Shown: positions 8,292 to 17,124 of the stretch, piece by piece
Numbering within the stretch: the first letter of the stretch is position 1
How the letters are laid out: the number at the start of each line of letters is the position of its first letter
Assembly (NCBI GenBank): GCA_964385055.1
Contig: CAYLMH010000005.1
Coordinates: 1 to 64,000 of the forward strand
DNA: 64,000 nucleotides
DNA from: JACRPI01 sp964385055
GTDB lineage: Archaea > Nanobdellota > Nanobdellia > Woesearchaeales > DSVV01
Reading direction: 5' to 3'
The notes under the pieces: model-generated
What the model saw: the letters and a program-made list of their open reading frames with translations, nothing else
Databases searched by the model: none
What the model was told of the DNA's origin: nothing
Made by a program: the position numbers and the translations under genes

Positions 8292-9848
8292 ATGAGAGGA
8301 AATGATAGAGCAGGATTAAGTGATGTAGTAAAAGAGCGTTTTGCAGAAATGAGAGCAAAACAGCAGGAATTTACAGCAACAGCAGAATTGAGAGAAGTAC
8401 TTCCTCAATTGTACACAGATGAAGCAAGAGCAGCACTAATAGAAACGCTTGCATACCAATACAACATACCTAATGGATACATCCAGCAGGCAGTGAACCA
8501 TTACATTGCGACAGACAATAGCAACGCGAAATGGCTCACCTATTTAGATACAAACAGTGAGTCTGCATTTGTTGCGGTTGAAGAACAACTTGGCTGGAAA
8601 ATAAGAAAAGAAAGTGATGACCAACGCGCAAAAAGAGATGCAATTCAAGCGCGAGTCGCGAAACCAACACGCGATCTTTCTTCAGAAGAATACGATCTTG
8701 CAAGAAAAGAGATTGATATTACTAAACTTGAAACAGATGAAGCACTGTACATCATTGACCTATGGGAACAAACGAATCGAATTGAACAAGCAGCAGAAGC
8801 GGCGAGAAAGATTGGAGTTCCAGTTCTTGGAGTGGAAATCTACGAAAGACGAGGATACTTTGAAGATGCAGCACAAACAGCAGAACAAGCAGGAATGCTA
8901 GAGAGAGCATTGCAAGATTATGAAGCATGCAACAACCATGGACAAGCGGGACAAGTCGCAGAAAAAGTAGCAACGCAAAAGAGAACAGAGCGACAAAAAA
9001 GCAAAGGCATCCAAAGTATGCTTTATGAAGCAGTTGCAGGAGCATACACCCCAGAAGAGCAAAAAATTATAGAACGAGCAATAACAAATTACGAGAAAGC
9101 AGGATGGGTTGAACAAGCAGTCTCATTAGCAGAAAAAATAAACAATTCTGAAAGAGTAATCAGCATTTATGAAAATGCAGGAAAAGCAGAAGCCGCAGCA
9201 GAGTACGCGCTAAAAAAAGGAATGACAAAAAAGTTCTTAGAAATCTGTGAGAAAGAAGGCCACTATGAAATAGCAGAAGGAATTGCAAAAGAAACACAAC
9301 AAAAAGAGCGAGCGCAGCTCTATGAAAAGGTAGACGCAATCATCAAATACGGTCATGACATGGATTTGTATAGAGAAAGAAGACAATTCTTCCTTGATTT
9401 AGAGAGTATGACTGCAGAGGCAGGGAATAATGATGAAGAGGGAGATGGTAAAGAAGAGAGAAAGAATAAAACAAGAGAACAAAAAAGAGGAGAACAAGGA
9501 ATCCTGACTTACTGCAAAAGAAGAATCGCTGAACTCAGAGATTGCATTCTTGTAGAAGGCACATACGAAGCAATCAAAACGTTGTGCGGTGTGGACACCA
9601 CAGGACAACTTATCCAAAAAATGACAATGCCCGCAATTTCTCTGATGGGGTTAGTTGGCTCATGCACCACATATATTGCTCATGATGAACCAAAACCTGA
9701 AGCGCCACAAATAGTATATGAAAGCAGAGAACAAATTCCAACGCCACCAGATATTGCTGTAGAGGAGAAATACCCGCCCCAGAAAGTTCCAGTAACGTAT
9801 CAAACACAGAAAATAGAACAGAAAATAACACGAGGCTGCAGTCATTAA
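8292..9848 (+). CDS. Large alpha-helical repeat protein with internal hydrophobic/lipobox-like segment
   Basis: Residues 130-350 consist of degenerate 30-40-residue helix pairs ('AAEAARKIGVPVLGVEIYERRG', 'YENAGKAEAAAEYALKKG') resembling TPR or clathrin-like repeats. An acidic/basic stretch near 380-400 follows, then a hydrophobic segment 'ISLMGLVGSCTTYI' at about 445-462 and a Pro-rich tail ending in CSH. The hydrophobic segment resembles the lipobox of the lipoprotein at 45975-46370 but is internal, so it is more likely a membrane anchor. GGAGG lies 8 bp before the ATG, inside a predicted hairpin. It is followed by an intrinsic terminator-like hairpin. Its function is unknown. Confidence 0.6.
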   Translation: MRGNDRAGLSDVVKERFAEMRAKQQEFTATAELREVLPQLYTDEARAALIETLAYQYNIPNGYIQQAVNHYIATDNSNAKWLTYLDTNSESAFVAVEEQLGWKIRKESDDQRAKRDAIQARVAKPTRDLSSEEYDLARKEIDITKLETDEALYIIDLWEQTNRIEQAAEAARKIGVPVLGVEIYERRGYFEDAAQTAEQAGMLERALQDYEACNNHGQAGQVAEKVATQKRTERQKSKGIQSMLYEAVAGAYTPEEQKIIERAITNYEKAGWVEQAVSLAEKINNSERVISIYENAGKAEAAAEYALKKGMTKKFLEICEKEGHYEIAEGIAKETQQKERAQLYEKVDAIIKYGHDMDLYRERRQFFLDLESMTAEAGNNDEEGDGKEERKNKTREQKRGEQGILTYCKRRIAELRDCILVEGTYEAIKTLCGVDTTGQLIQKMTMPAISLMGLVGSCTTYIAHDEPKPEAPQIVYESREQIPTPPDIAVEEKYPPQKVPVTYQTQKIEQKITRGCSH

Positions 9849-9868
9849 CATTCCTTCCGCAAAGGAAA

Positions 9869-9908
9869 GTGTTGGAAGAGATTTCTTTTCCAACACTTCT
9901 TTTTTTTG
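9869..9908 (+). terminator. Hairpin plus oligo-T terminator
   Basis: GTGTTGGAA (9869-9877) pairs with TTCCAACAC (9888-9896) and is followed at once by a T-rich run. It lies 20 bp after the stop of the helical-repeat gene and just before the ribosome binding site of the next. Confidence 0.75.
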
Positions 9909-9918
9909 AGGTGAAATT

Positions 9919-10281
9919 ATGGAAAAGGATAATAAAGAAACAATATTTCAAATTATTAGCGCAATTGCAACAGTTCTAGCACTCTACACAAAAGATAAGT
10001 ACATAGTAATTATCTCTTTTATAACAATAATGACTTCAGTATTTTTTTGGTATGGGGAGAATATAATTACTCCACTCAGTTTTTTACAGCAAGAAACAAG
10101 AGAGCTTCGTAAAGATTTAAATATGAGGAAAGAGATAGAAGAAGTAAAACAACAAATGAGCATAATCAATATGAGAATAACACAAACGAAGAAAGGCGGC
10201 TTAGACCCTATCTGGTTTATTATAATTATAGGGGCAATTATCATTGTAATGCTTTATCTTCAAGACAAAGGCTTCATCTAA
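9919..10281 (+). CDS. Small membrane protein with cytoplasmic coiled coil
   Basis: The 120-residue product has hydrophobic helices at about 10-45, a charged helical segment (residues 58-85, 'ETRELRKDLNMRKEIEEVKQQM'-like heptads) and a C-terminal transmembrane helix (98-115). GAGGTG at 9907-9912 precedes the ATG. The protein at 45535-45915 has a similar plan: membrane helices plus a 30-residue coiled coil. No function can be assigned. Confidence 0.6.
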   Translation: MEKDNKETIFQIISAIATVLALYTKDKYIVIISFITIMTSVFFWYGENIITPLSFLQQETRELRKDLNMRKEIEEVKQQMSIINMRITQTKKGGLDPIWFIIIIGAIIIVMLYLQDKGFI

Positions 10282-10320
10282 ACAAGAACGTATTTAAATC
10301 CAGTATTTTTTTTATTTTCT

Positions 10321-12165
10321 ATGAGAACAAAAAGCATGATTATCCTGATTTGTATTTTTCTCTTTTTTCTTATTCCTACCTCTGCGCAAAAAATAGGGCA
10401 TATTACTCTACTTGCAGTGTCTGAGGCAACACAAACAGGCTCAACAGCAGATTTGTATCTCCGTGTGCAGGAAGGTGGCGGTGGCGTATACATCGATACA
10501 TTTCCCTTAACAAAACTCGACACGCAACTCAGCACACGATTCGCACAACAGATTGCCTGCGATTTTCTAGATAAAGAATGCACAGACAAAGACTTTTTTT
10601 ACACTATTCGATCTGACGCAACAATAATAGGAGGACCAAGCGCAGGTGCAGCGCTCACAACGCTTACTATCGCAATGCTGGATAATCTTAAAGTCAATGA
10701 ATCTGTCGCGATTACAGGAACAATTAACGTTGGTGGTCTTATTGGTCCAGTAGGCAGTTTAATAGGAAAGATTGACGCAGCACAAGAAGCAGGTATGACA
10801 AAAGTGTTGATTCCAAAAGGAAGTAGGTATGAAGAAAAACCTGAGCATAGTTATAATGAACGACTCGCAAATATGTCTGCGGAATTTTACAGAATAAACA
10901 ATGAGACAAATATAACAGAAGTGGATCTCTTTGCGTATGGAGATACAATAGGAGTTGAAGTAAAAGAAGTAGGAACAGTGCAGGAAGCAGTATACGAAAT
11001 AACAGGAAAATGGTACGCGGCGAATGAAAAAGAGATTATTCCAGACGAATGGTATACAGAAAAAATGAAAGATATTGCAAATGACCTTTGCAGCAGAACA
11101 CAAACCACAATCAAAGAATATGAAGCAGCAAGAGAGAGTCATCCACAAGCAGAAAATGAAGAAAAAAGAAATCAAACAGAAATTTTGTATGAAGAAGTTC
11201 TCAACACCACAATTCGCGCAGAAAACGCGACAGCGTATGGCAAATATTATGTCGGAGCAAGTACTTGTTTTGGAAATAACATTAGAATCAGCTACGCAAC
11301 ATTAACAGAAACAGGAATTGACAAGAACAGAACAAAAGAAGAAGCAGGAAAGATTAATAATTCTATAGACGAAGTAAACAATATTCTAGAGAGTGAAGAA
11401 CTGGAAACAAGCACAGACTTGCAAGCATATCTTGTTGTAAATGAACGATTGGAAGAAGCAAAAGACACACTGCAACAAATCTACATAAATCTTGCGATAG
11501 ATCTTGGAAATGAAAGCGCGTATGACATCGCGTACGCGACAGAACGATTATACAGCGCACAGGCATGGGCAGGATTTTTCGAAAATAATGACAAGAAACT
11601 TGAACTGGATAATGAAGCAGTGCGAGAAACATGTATTCAGAAAATCGCAGAAGCAGAAGAGCGATATCAATATGTAAAACTGCTTAGTACAGAACCTTTG
11701 GATAACATTGTTGGATATCTGGATAGAGCAAATGAAGAATATGAAAAAGGAAATTATGTGTTATGTCTGGATATTGCAAGCAGGGCAAAAGCGAACTTGG
11801 ACATTATTCTCAGTTTATTTGGAGTGCGAGATGAATCAGAATTAACAGAGCTTGTTGAAGAGCGGCTGCGGTTGGTAAGACAGATCATCAATAAACAACA
11901 AGAGAAAGGATACTTTCCAATGCTTGGATATAGTTATTATGAATACGCGTCATTTTTGAAAGAGAGTGATCCATACTCCGCGCTTATTTACGCGCATTAC
12001 GCGTTGGAGTTTAGTCATCTGGATATGTATTTTAAAGAAAAAAAGATGGAGATTCCTTTTCCAGAAACAGAAAATGTGTTGTATTTCCTCTTTGGATTAG
12101 GAACAGGATTTTTGATTGCAAGTATCACAATTTTGAGAAAGGGCAAAAAGAATGAGAGTAAATAA
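10321..12165 (+). CDS. Secreted/membrane-anchored Lon-type (S16) serine protease
   Basis: A signal peptide (1-22) leads into a Lon proteolytic domain. The 'GGPSAGAAL' motif gives the nucleophile Ser107, and 'VGGLIGPVGSLIGKIDAA' gives the general base Lys150, the S16 Ser-Lys dyad. No AAA+ ATPase domain is present. The rest (200-570) is helical and acidic, and a single transmembrane helix near 590-607 anchors the C-terminus with a short basic tail inside. The family matches the archaeal extracytoplasmic Lon-like proteases. A TATTTAAAT box 28 bp before the ATG implies a leaderless mRNA. It probably degrades or processes envelope proteins outside the membrane. Confidence 0.85.
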   Translation: MRTKSMIILICIFLFFLIPTSAQKIGHITLLAVSEATQTGSTADLYLRVQEGGGGVYIDTFPLTKLDTQLSTRFAQQIACDFLDKECTDKDFFYTIRSDATIIGGPSAGAALTTLTIAMLDNLKVNESVAITGTINVGGLIGPVGSLIGKIDAAQEAGMTKVLIPKGSRYEEKPEHSYNERLANMSAEFYRINNETNITEVDLFAYGDTIGVEVKEVGTVQEAVYEITGKWYAANEKEIIPDEWYTEKMKDIANDLCSRTQTTIKEYEAARESHPQAENEEKRNQTEILYEEVLNTTIRAENATAYGKYYVGASTCFGNNIRISYATLTETGIDKNRTKEEAGKINNSIDEVNNILESEELETSTDLQAYLVVNERLEEAKDTLQQIYINLAIDLGNESAYDIAYATERLYSAQAWAGFFENNDKKLELDNEAVRETCIQKIAEAEERYQYVKLLSTEPLDNIVGYLDRANEEYEKGNYVLCLDIASRAKANLDIILSLFGVRDESELTELVEERLRLVRQIINKQQEKGYFPMLGYSYYEYASFLKESDPYSALIYAHYALEFSHLDMYFKEKKMEIPFPETENVLYFLFGLGTGFLIASITILRKGKKNESK

Positions 12166-12217
12166 AATCAAGAAATATGTCAGAATAATTATATAGTTCT
12201 TTATCTCAAGAAAACGC

Positions 12218-13144
12218 ATGGCAACAGAGCACCCTTACCTACAGAGGCTCGTTGAAGAGACAGCAGAACGAAAACTAACCCTTGTCAGTCAAGGAGGAGG
12301 GATTGGCGGAGGAGCGTATGTTGTTGGTGCGATGAAAGCGTTAAAAGCGCTTGGAGTTCTACAATACATTCAGAGAACAACCACTTCTTCTGCAGGAACA
12401 CCTGCTGTGATTTATCCGCTTATTGGAAAAGACAGATTAGCAGAACACATTTGGGTTGAAGAAGTAACAAGACCAGAAGTTGTAGACTTAAGAAGAGCAG
12501 TAACAAACAGACCAATTCTTGATATTGATTATCTTGTGGATGAAATTCTTGCAAAACATCCTTTTGAACCAAGTACATTCCATCAGCATCCTGTTGAGAT
12601 GCAGATGAGCGCAACAAGAATTGACAGAGAAAGGCAAACATTAGAACATCACATGTTCAGCAATAGGGATCCATACGATCCATTACGCATCATTAAAGCA
12701 ACAATCGCAATACCCATTGTCTATGGTCGCACAGTAATCATAGAAGGTGCAGGAGAATTTATTGATGGAGGAATTTTACGGCAAGTCTCATTCGAAGGAG
12801 ATATTCAGATTATTACAGAACCAAGAGATAAAACAGCAACAACTGGAGGGTATGGAGAAAGGCTCCTCGTAAAAAGATATGCAACAAGTGACCCTATTGA
12901 CGCAAAAATTCATGAAGCAGCGAGAGCAAGACATGGCTTATACATGGCCGAATACTTGAAAATTCTCGAAGAAATGCCTAGATCTCCTCATAAAGTGCTT
13001 ATCCAACCAGAAAAGCATGTTCCTGCAGCGCTCATTGAACGAGATTCAAGAAAAGTGGAAGCAACGATTAAGTTAGGATACGACGACACAATGAAGCGAG
13101 AAAGAGCATTGTACGATCTTCTTGAAGCGAGACTGGCTGCGTAA
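12218..13144 (+). CDS. Patatin-like phospholipase
   Basis: The N-terminal 'LVSQGGGIGGGAYVVGAMKAL' matches the Gly-rich oxyanion loop of patatins. The nucleophile elbow reads TSSAG with Ser58 in the G-x-S-x-G position, although the first Gly is replaced by Thr. The partner Asp is Asp183 in 'FIDGGIL' (D-G-G/A motif). At 308 residues it has family length, with no signal peptide, so it would be a cytoplasmic acyl hydrolase. A TTATATAG box about 27 bp upstream fits a leaderless start. The substrate is unknown; archaeal ether lipids lack the usual acyl ester. Confidence 0.8.
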   Translation: MATEHPYLQRLVEETAERKLTLVSQGGGIGGGAYVVGAMKALKALGVLQYIQRTTTSSAGTPAVIYPLIGKDRLAEHIWVEEVTRPEVVDLRRAVTNRPILDIDYLVDEILAKHPFEPSTFHQHPVEMQMSATRIDRERQTLEHHMFSNRDPYDPLRIIKATIAIPIVYGRTVIIEGAGEFIDGGILRQVSFEGDIQIITEPRDKTATTGGYGERLLVKRYATSDPIDAKIHEAARARHGLYMAEYLKILEEMPRSPHKVLIQPEKHVPAALIERDSRKVEATIKLGYDDTMKRERALYDLLEARLAA

Positions 13145-13194
13145 AAGATTTGTGTTTAAAGACTAAATAAACTGAAAGAAGTCAATAAGGCTAT

Positions 13195-13248
13195 CGCAAG
13201 AAGCGACAAACCCGTGCAACACCCTTCTTGCGAAGGGCATTGCTCGGG
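13195..13248 (+). promoter_or_regulatory. Intergenic RNA structure with two exclusive folds
   Basis: CGCAAGAAG (13195-13203) can pair with CTTCTTGCG (13224-13232). Alternatively CCCGtGCAA (13211-13219) pairs with TTGCtCGGG (13240-13248) around the hairpin CCCTTC-ttgc-GAAGGG (13222-13237). The two folds share bases. The rest of the 373-bp gap (13249-13517) holds a TTATATTTAAAGG box (13311-13323) and a small hairpin CTACT/AGTAG (13337-13355), but no coding frame. Confidence 0.45.
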
Positions 13249-13517
13249 AAAAGAGGTGATTAGAAAGTAGTCTCAATTTCCCCAACTAATTACTAGTAAG
13301 TAGGAGTAAGTTATATTTAAAGGTTTTGGTCAAGTACTACTGAAGAGTGGAGTAGATAATAATCTCAAAAAAACACAAACAAACGCCCAACTAAACCTTA
13401 AAAATCACTGAGCAAAAGTCCTCATCAGAATTATCATTTTATTATTGAGTAATGTAAAATATTGAAGAAAACAAGAAGAAAGATAGAGAGAAAAAATAAG
13501 AAGAATAAAAAAAGCGA

Positions 13518-14252
13518 TTACTTCTTCGCTGCGCCGCCTGCTGCAGGAGCTGCTTTTTCAGGTGGAACAAGCTGATCGATAATAAGCTGTGGAATCTTCG
13601 CTTCGGAAAGCTTGTTTCTCTTCTGTGAGTTTGTTGCAGCTTCGCCAAGCTCTTTGAGCATACCCTTTGCGAGTGATTCGAATTCTGCGCGTCTCTTGGT
13701 AATTTCTTCCTGCATACGTTTTTTCTCAACTTCAAGTTCTTTGAGTTCTTCTGCAGAAATTTCAGTTTTTTCAGTCGCAATTTCTTGCGCGAATGCACCA
13801 TTGTCAATTGCAACAATAATTTCATGTGCTGGTTTTCCTTCAACAAGGACACCCATGGATTGGCATGTTCCAATGATTTCTTTCACTCGTTCTTTTGTTG
13901 TTTTTCCGAGGAGAGAATCTTGTTTCATTTTGGAAACTTTGATTGCCTGTTCGATTTTGATGTCTGCAACTTTTTCTGCTAATGGGTTAGAAGATCCTTT
14001 TTCAAGACCTGCTTCTTGTTTGATAAGCGCAGATGCTGGTGGCGTTCCAACAGAAACAGTAAATTCTTTTGTGTCTGTATCGACAGTTACTTTGACTGGA
14101 ACTTGCATTCCTTTGAAGCTAGAAGTTTTCTTGTTGATTTCAACAATAACTTGACCGATGTTTACGCCAAGTGGACCAAGTGCTGGACCGAGTGGAGGTG
14201 CTGCTGTTGCCTTTCCTCCTGGAACCAATGCATCAACTGTTTGTTTTGCCAT
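13518..14252 (-). CDS. rpl11: Large ribosomal subunit protein uL11 with C-terminal extension
   Basis: The start 'MAKQTVDALVPGGKATAAPP' with 'LGPALGPLGVNIGQVI' is the conserved uL11 N-terminal domain that binds the GTPase-associated region of 23S rRNA; the C-terminal RNA-binding domain is at 75-150. Archaeal uL11 usually stops near 160 residues, whereas this one has 244. The extra part (156-244) is a charged helix followed by 'VPPEKAAPAAGGAAKK', resembling the hinge composition of stalk proteins. The gene stands alone here; rpl1, rpl10 and rpl12 are not adjacent. Confidence 0.93.
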   Translation of the reverse strand: MAKQTVDALVPGGKATAAPPLGPALGPLGVNIGQVIVEINKKTSSFKGMQVPVKVTVDTDTKEFTVSVGTPPASALIKQEAGLEKGSSNPLAEKVADIKIEQAIKVSKMKQDSLLGKTTKERVKEIIGTCQSMGVLVEGKPAHEIIVAIDNGAFAQEIATEKTEISAEELKELEVEKKRMQEEITKRRAEFESLAKGMLKELGEAATNSQKRNKLSEAKIPQLIIDQLVPPEKAAPAAGGAAKK

Positions 14253-14383
14253 AATGATCGCCTATTTGATAATTGTATAATTCTGAATTTTCCAGTGATA
14301 TATAAAGGTTGTTGTTTAAGATAGAAAACGAGAGTAAGAAAGAGGCAGTAAACTTTAAAAGTACACCACTATTTGATAGTAAA

Positions 14384-15349
14384 ATGGTTGAAAATGTTGT
14401 ACGATGATGGGCAAAAGAGCACCAATATGATGAAGATGCTATAAAATGTTATGGTCGTGGAGAACCGCGTCTTGTTGTTGTGGGAGAAAGGCACAATATT
14501 CAAGCGCTAAAAGAGCAGCAAATAGATCTCTGCGCTCGCTTGGGTTCAGATACTGTTGCGCACGAAATGCTTGCAAATGATGTGTATTATCCAGAGATAA
14601 GAATTCTTCGAAGAAACAGTGCATATCCAGTCCACCATGCTTCTGAACAATATCTTTCTCAATTTCTGGAAGAGCGTAAGAAGCTAAGAGAAAGAACGTC
14701 CCCTGAAGAATATGAAAAACTAATGGAAATGAGTTATGATGGACATACGCAGTTTCCTGATTGGAGAAGAAAAAATAATGTAGGCGTTCTTTTGAATCCA
14801 TTTGAAGAGCACGAGCTTTCTAGTATTTTTGGGGTGCTTGCGACGCACTCAGGGTACAATCTTTCAAGATTTCCAAAATGCGTCAAAAAAATTGTAGGCT
14901 GCTATATTGATTATGCAGAGAAAAAATACCTTATTGATTTTTATATAAAGCATGGATTAGTGAAACTCACTTTTCGCTCAAATTACTTGGCATATCTTCA
15001 TCCATACCACCACAGAAGAGAAGCACGAGCAGCGCAAGTTATTGCTGACAACGTACGTGGAACAAGAAAGCCATTAGTTGCAGTGCTTGGTGCATATCAC
15101 ATTCGTGAAGATAGAGAAGAAGAGAAAGGTCGGATTTACACGGAATGGCCAGGCGAAGATTCTTGGATTCACAAATCATTCGCTGAGATGAGAATCCCAT
15201 ACATTGTCGTTGATCAACAAAAATCAAAAACGAGTCGAGATGTTGATGAAGAGTGGAACAAGGCACAAAGAAAGAGGTATGAAGAAGACAAAGAACGCAT
15301 CAGAAAAGCAGCAGAACGATTAAAACAAGAAAAAGAACAACCGATATAA
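14384..15349 (+). pseudogene. ChaN/TraB (Tiki)-like protein gene interrupted by an in-frame TGA at codon 8
   Basis: The body holds 'LVVVGERHNIQALKEQQ' and a later 'RAAQVIADNVRG' with 'LVAVLGAYHIRED', the paired G-E-x-H and G-x-x-H signatures of the ChaN/TraB/Tiki fold (metal- or haem-binding hydrolase-like). ATG 14384 lies 27 bp after a CTTTAAAAG box and reads M-V-E-N-V-V-R-stop-W-A-K-E-H in one frame with the body. The only start after the TGA (14405-14407) is GTG 14480, which would cut off the first beta strand. TGA ends other genes here, so either the gene is damaged, the base is an error, or the stop is bypassed. Confidence 0.55.
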
Positions 15350-15354
15350 TATTT

Positions 15355-17043
15355 CTACATCTCTTCAGGCGCTTCAACACCAAGCAACCGTAACCCATTC
15401 TGAAGCACAATTTTCACAGAAGCAAGTAAATACAAACGAGCAAGCTTCACATCCTCTTCTGCTTTCAAGACAGGAACATCATGGTAATAACTATTGAATT
15501 CCTGACAAAGATCTAATAAATAACGACAGATATACGACGGTTTGTAGTGAGAAGCTGCATCCATAATAATTGCAGGAAATTTCTCAAGTATGCTCGCAAG
15601 CGCAAGCTCACGCTCTCCAAAATGAGAAAGAGAAATATCTAACGCAAGCCCCCCATGCTTTCGCAAGATGCTCGAAATACGCGCATGCGTATATTGGACA
15701 TATGGTCCTGTTTCACCTTCAAAACTCAGACTTTCTTTAGGATTATAGACCATATCTTTTGCAGCGTCAATTTTCAACATGTGAAATTTCAGCGCAGCAA
15801 TCCCAACTTGCCGGCTTCTGTGCTGTAAAATAACTGGTTCAAGATCAGGGTGACGTTTTTGAATTTCTTCTTGAGCAAGGGTTGTTAATTCAGCGATGAG
15901 TGTATCTGCGTCAACAACAGTTCCTTCACGGCTTTTCATCTTTCCTTCTGGAAGATTAACCATCCCATAACTAAGATGATAGCAGCCGTCTGCTGATTTA
16001 TGTCCGAGCTTTTTCAGGATAGCAAACAATTGCTGAAAATGCAAATTCTGCTCAGAACCAACAACATAGATCGATCTATTCAATTTATAATCTTCAAATT
16101 TTTTCAATGCAAGATAAAGATCCTGCGTGATGTAAATCGTTGTACCATCAGAACGAACAAGGACTTTGTCAGGCAAACCAAATTCCTGAAGTGAAGCAAC
16201 AATCGCTCCGTCTTTGTCAAAGAATATTTCCTTCTTAAGTCCCTCTTGCGCAATTTCTTTACCAAAAAGATAAATCTCACTTTCATAATAATATTTGTCA
16301 AAAGAAACACCGAGCTTCGCGTACGTTTGTTCAAAACCCGCATATACCCAGCTATTCATTTTTTTCCAGAGTGCAACAATTTCTTTATCTCCTTTTTCCC
16401 AGAGACGAAGCATCTCCTGCGCTTCTTGTTCAAGTTCAGGATGTTCAGCAGATTTTTTCGCGAAGAGAACATAGAAATCACCGACAAAGAAATCTGATTT
16501 TTTATCAGGATTTTTGTTGTGTCCCCATTTTTTGTAGGCAAGCATGGATTTGCAGATGTGAATCCCACGATCATTCACAAGACATCCTTTGATCACATCG
16601 TTACCAAGGAAAGAAAGAATACGAGAGATACTGTCTCCAAGAGAGATGTTACGAACATGCCCGAGATGAAGCGGTTTGTTGGTGTTTGGACTGGAAAACT
16701 CCACCATAATCTTTTCACCAGACATTTGCTGTCCATATTTTTCTTTTTGCTGCTGAATTTTGTGGAGAACGCTTGTCGAAAGATTTTTTTTATTGAGGTA
16801 AAAATTCACATACGGGCCGTTAGGCATGACTTTATCGAGAAGAGAAGAATCCATTCCGCTCAGTTTTGCGGCAAGGTCATGCGCGATAAGCTGCGGGCTT
16901 TTCTTATGAATCTTAGACAAGGCAAAACAAGGAAATGCAAAATCACCTAATGCGGAGTTTGGAGGAGTCTCCAGTTTTATATCAATATTTTCAGGAACAT
17001 GCTTTTTGAGAAGCACAATAATTGCGTCGGAATAGTTCATCAA
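15355..17043 (-). CDS. argS: Arginyl-tRNA synthetase
   Basis: This class I aminoacyl-tRNA synthetase has 562 residues. The N-terminal Add1 domain (1-85) is followed by 'VEFSSPNTNKPLHLGHVRN', in which HLGH (126-129) is the HIGH signature. 'PEGKMKSREGTVVDAD' is the KMSKS region with the ArgRS-typical GKMKSR form. The C-terminal DALR anticodon-binding domain ('GPYVQYTHARISSILRK') completes the enzyme. It charges tRNA-Arg in the cytoplasm. The structured palindrome locus begins about 80 bp upstream of its start. Confidence 0.95.
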   Translation of the reverse strand: MMNYSDAIIVLLKKHVPENIDIKLETPPNSALGDFAFPCFALSKIHKKSPQLIAHDLAAKLSGMDSSLLDKVMPNGPYVNFYLNKKNLSTSVLHKIQQQKEKYGQQMSGEKIMVEFSSPNTNKPLHLGHVRNISLGDSISRILSFLGNDVIKGCLVNDRGIHICKSMLAYKKWGHNKNPDKKSDFFVGDFYVLFAKKSAEHPELEQEAQEMLRLWEKGDKEIVALWKKMNSWVYAGFEQTYAKLGVSFDKYYYESEIYLFGKEIAQEGLKKEIFFDKDGAIVASLQEFGLPDKVLVRSDGTTIYITQDLYLALKKFEDYKLNRSIYVVGSEQNLHFQQLFAILKKLGHKSADGCYHLSYGMVNLPEGKMKSREGTVVDADTLIAELTTLAQEEIQKRHPDLEPVILQHRSRQVGIAALKFHMLKIDAAKDMVYNPKESLSFEGETGPYVQYTHARISSILRKHGGLALDISLSHFGERELALASILEKFPAIIMDAASHYKPSYICRYLLDLCQEFNSYYHDVPVLKAEEDVKLARLYLLASVKIVLQNGLRLLGVEAPEEM

Positions 17044-17124
17044 TATTGTGGAGAGAAGGTGGTATATAAAAGTTTCATCGGAGTAATAAGGATCTGAACA
17101 ATTTTAGAAACGCAAAAAAAATAA

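Noticed and set aside
14405..14407. Genome-wide reading of TGA as tryptophan
   Set aside because: TGA terminates several clear genes in the window (18348, 32551-32553, 51017-51019) at the expected family length, so the code is standard.
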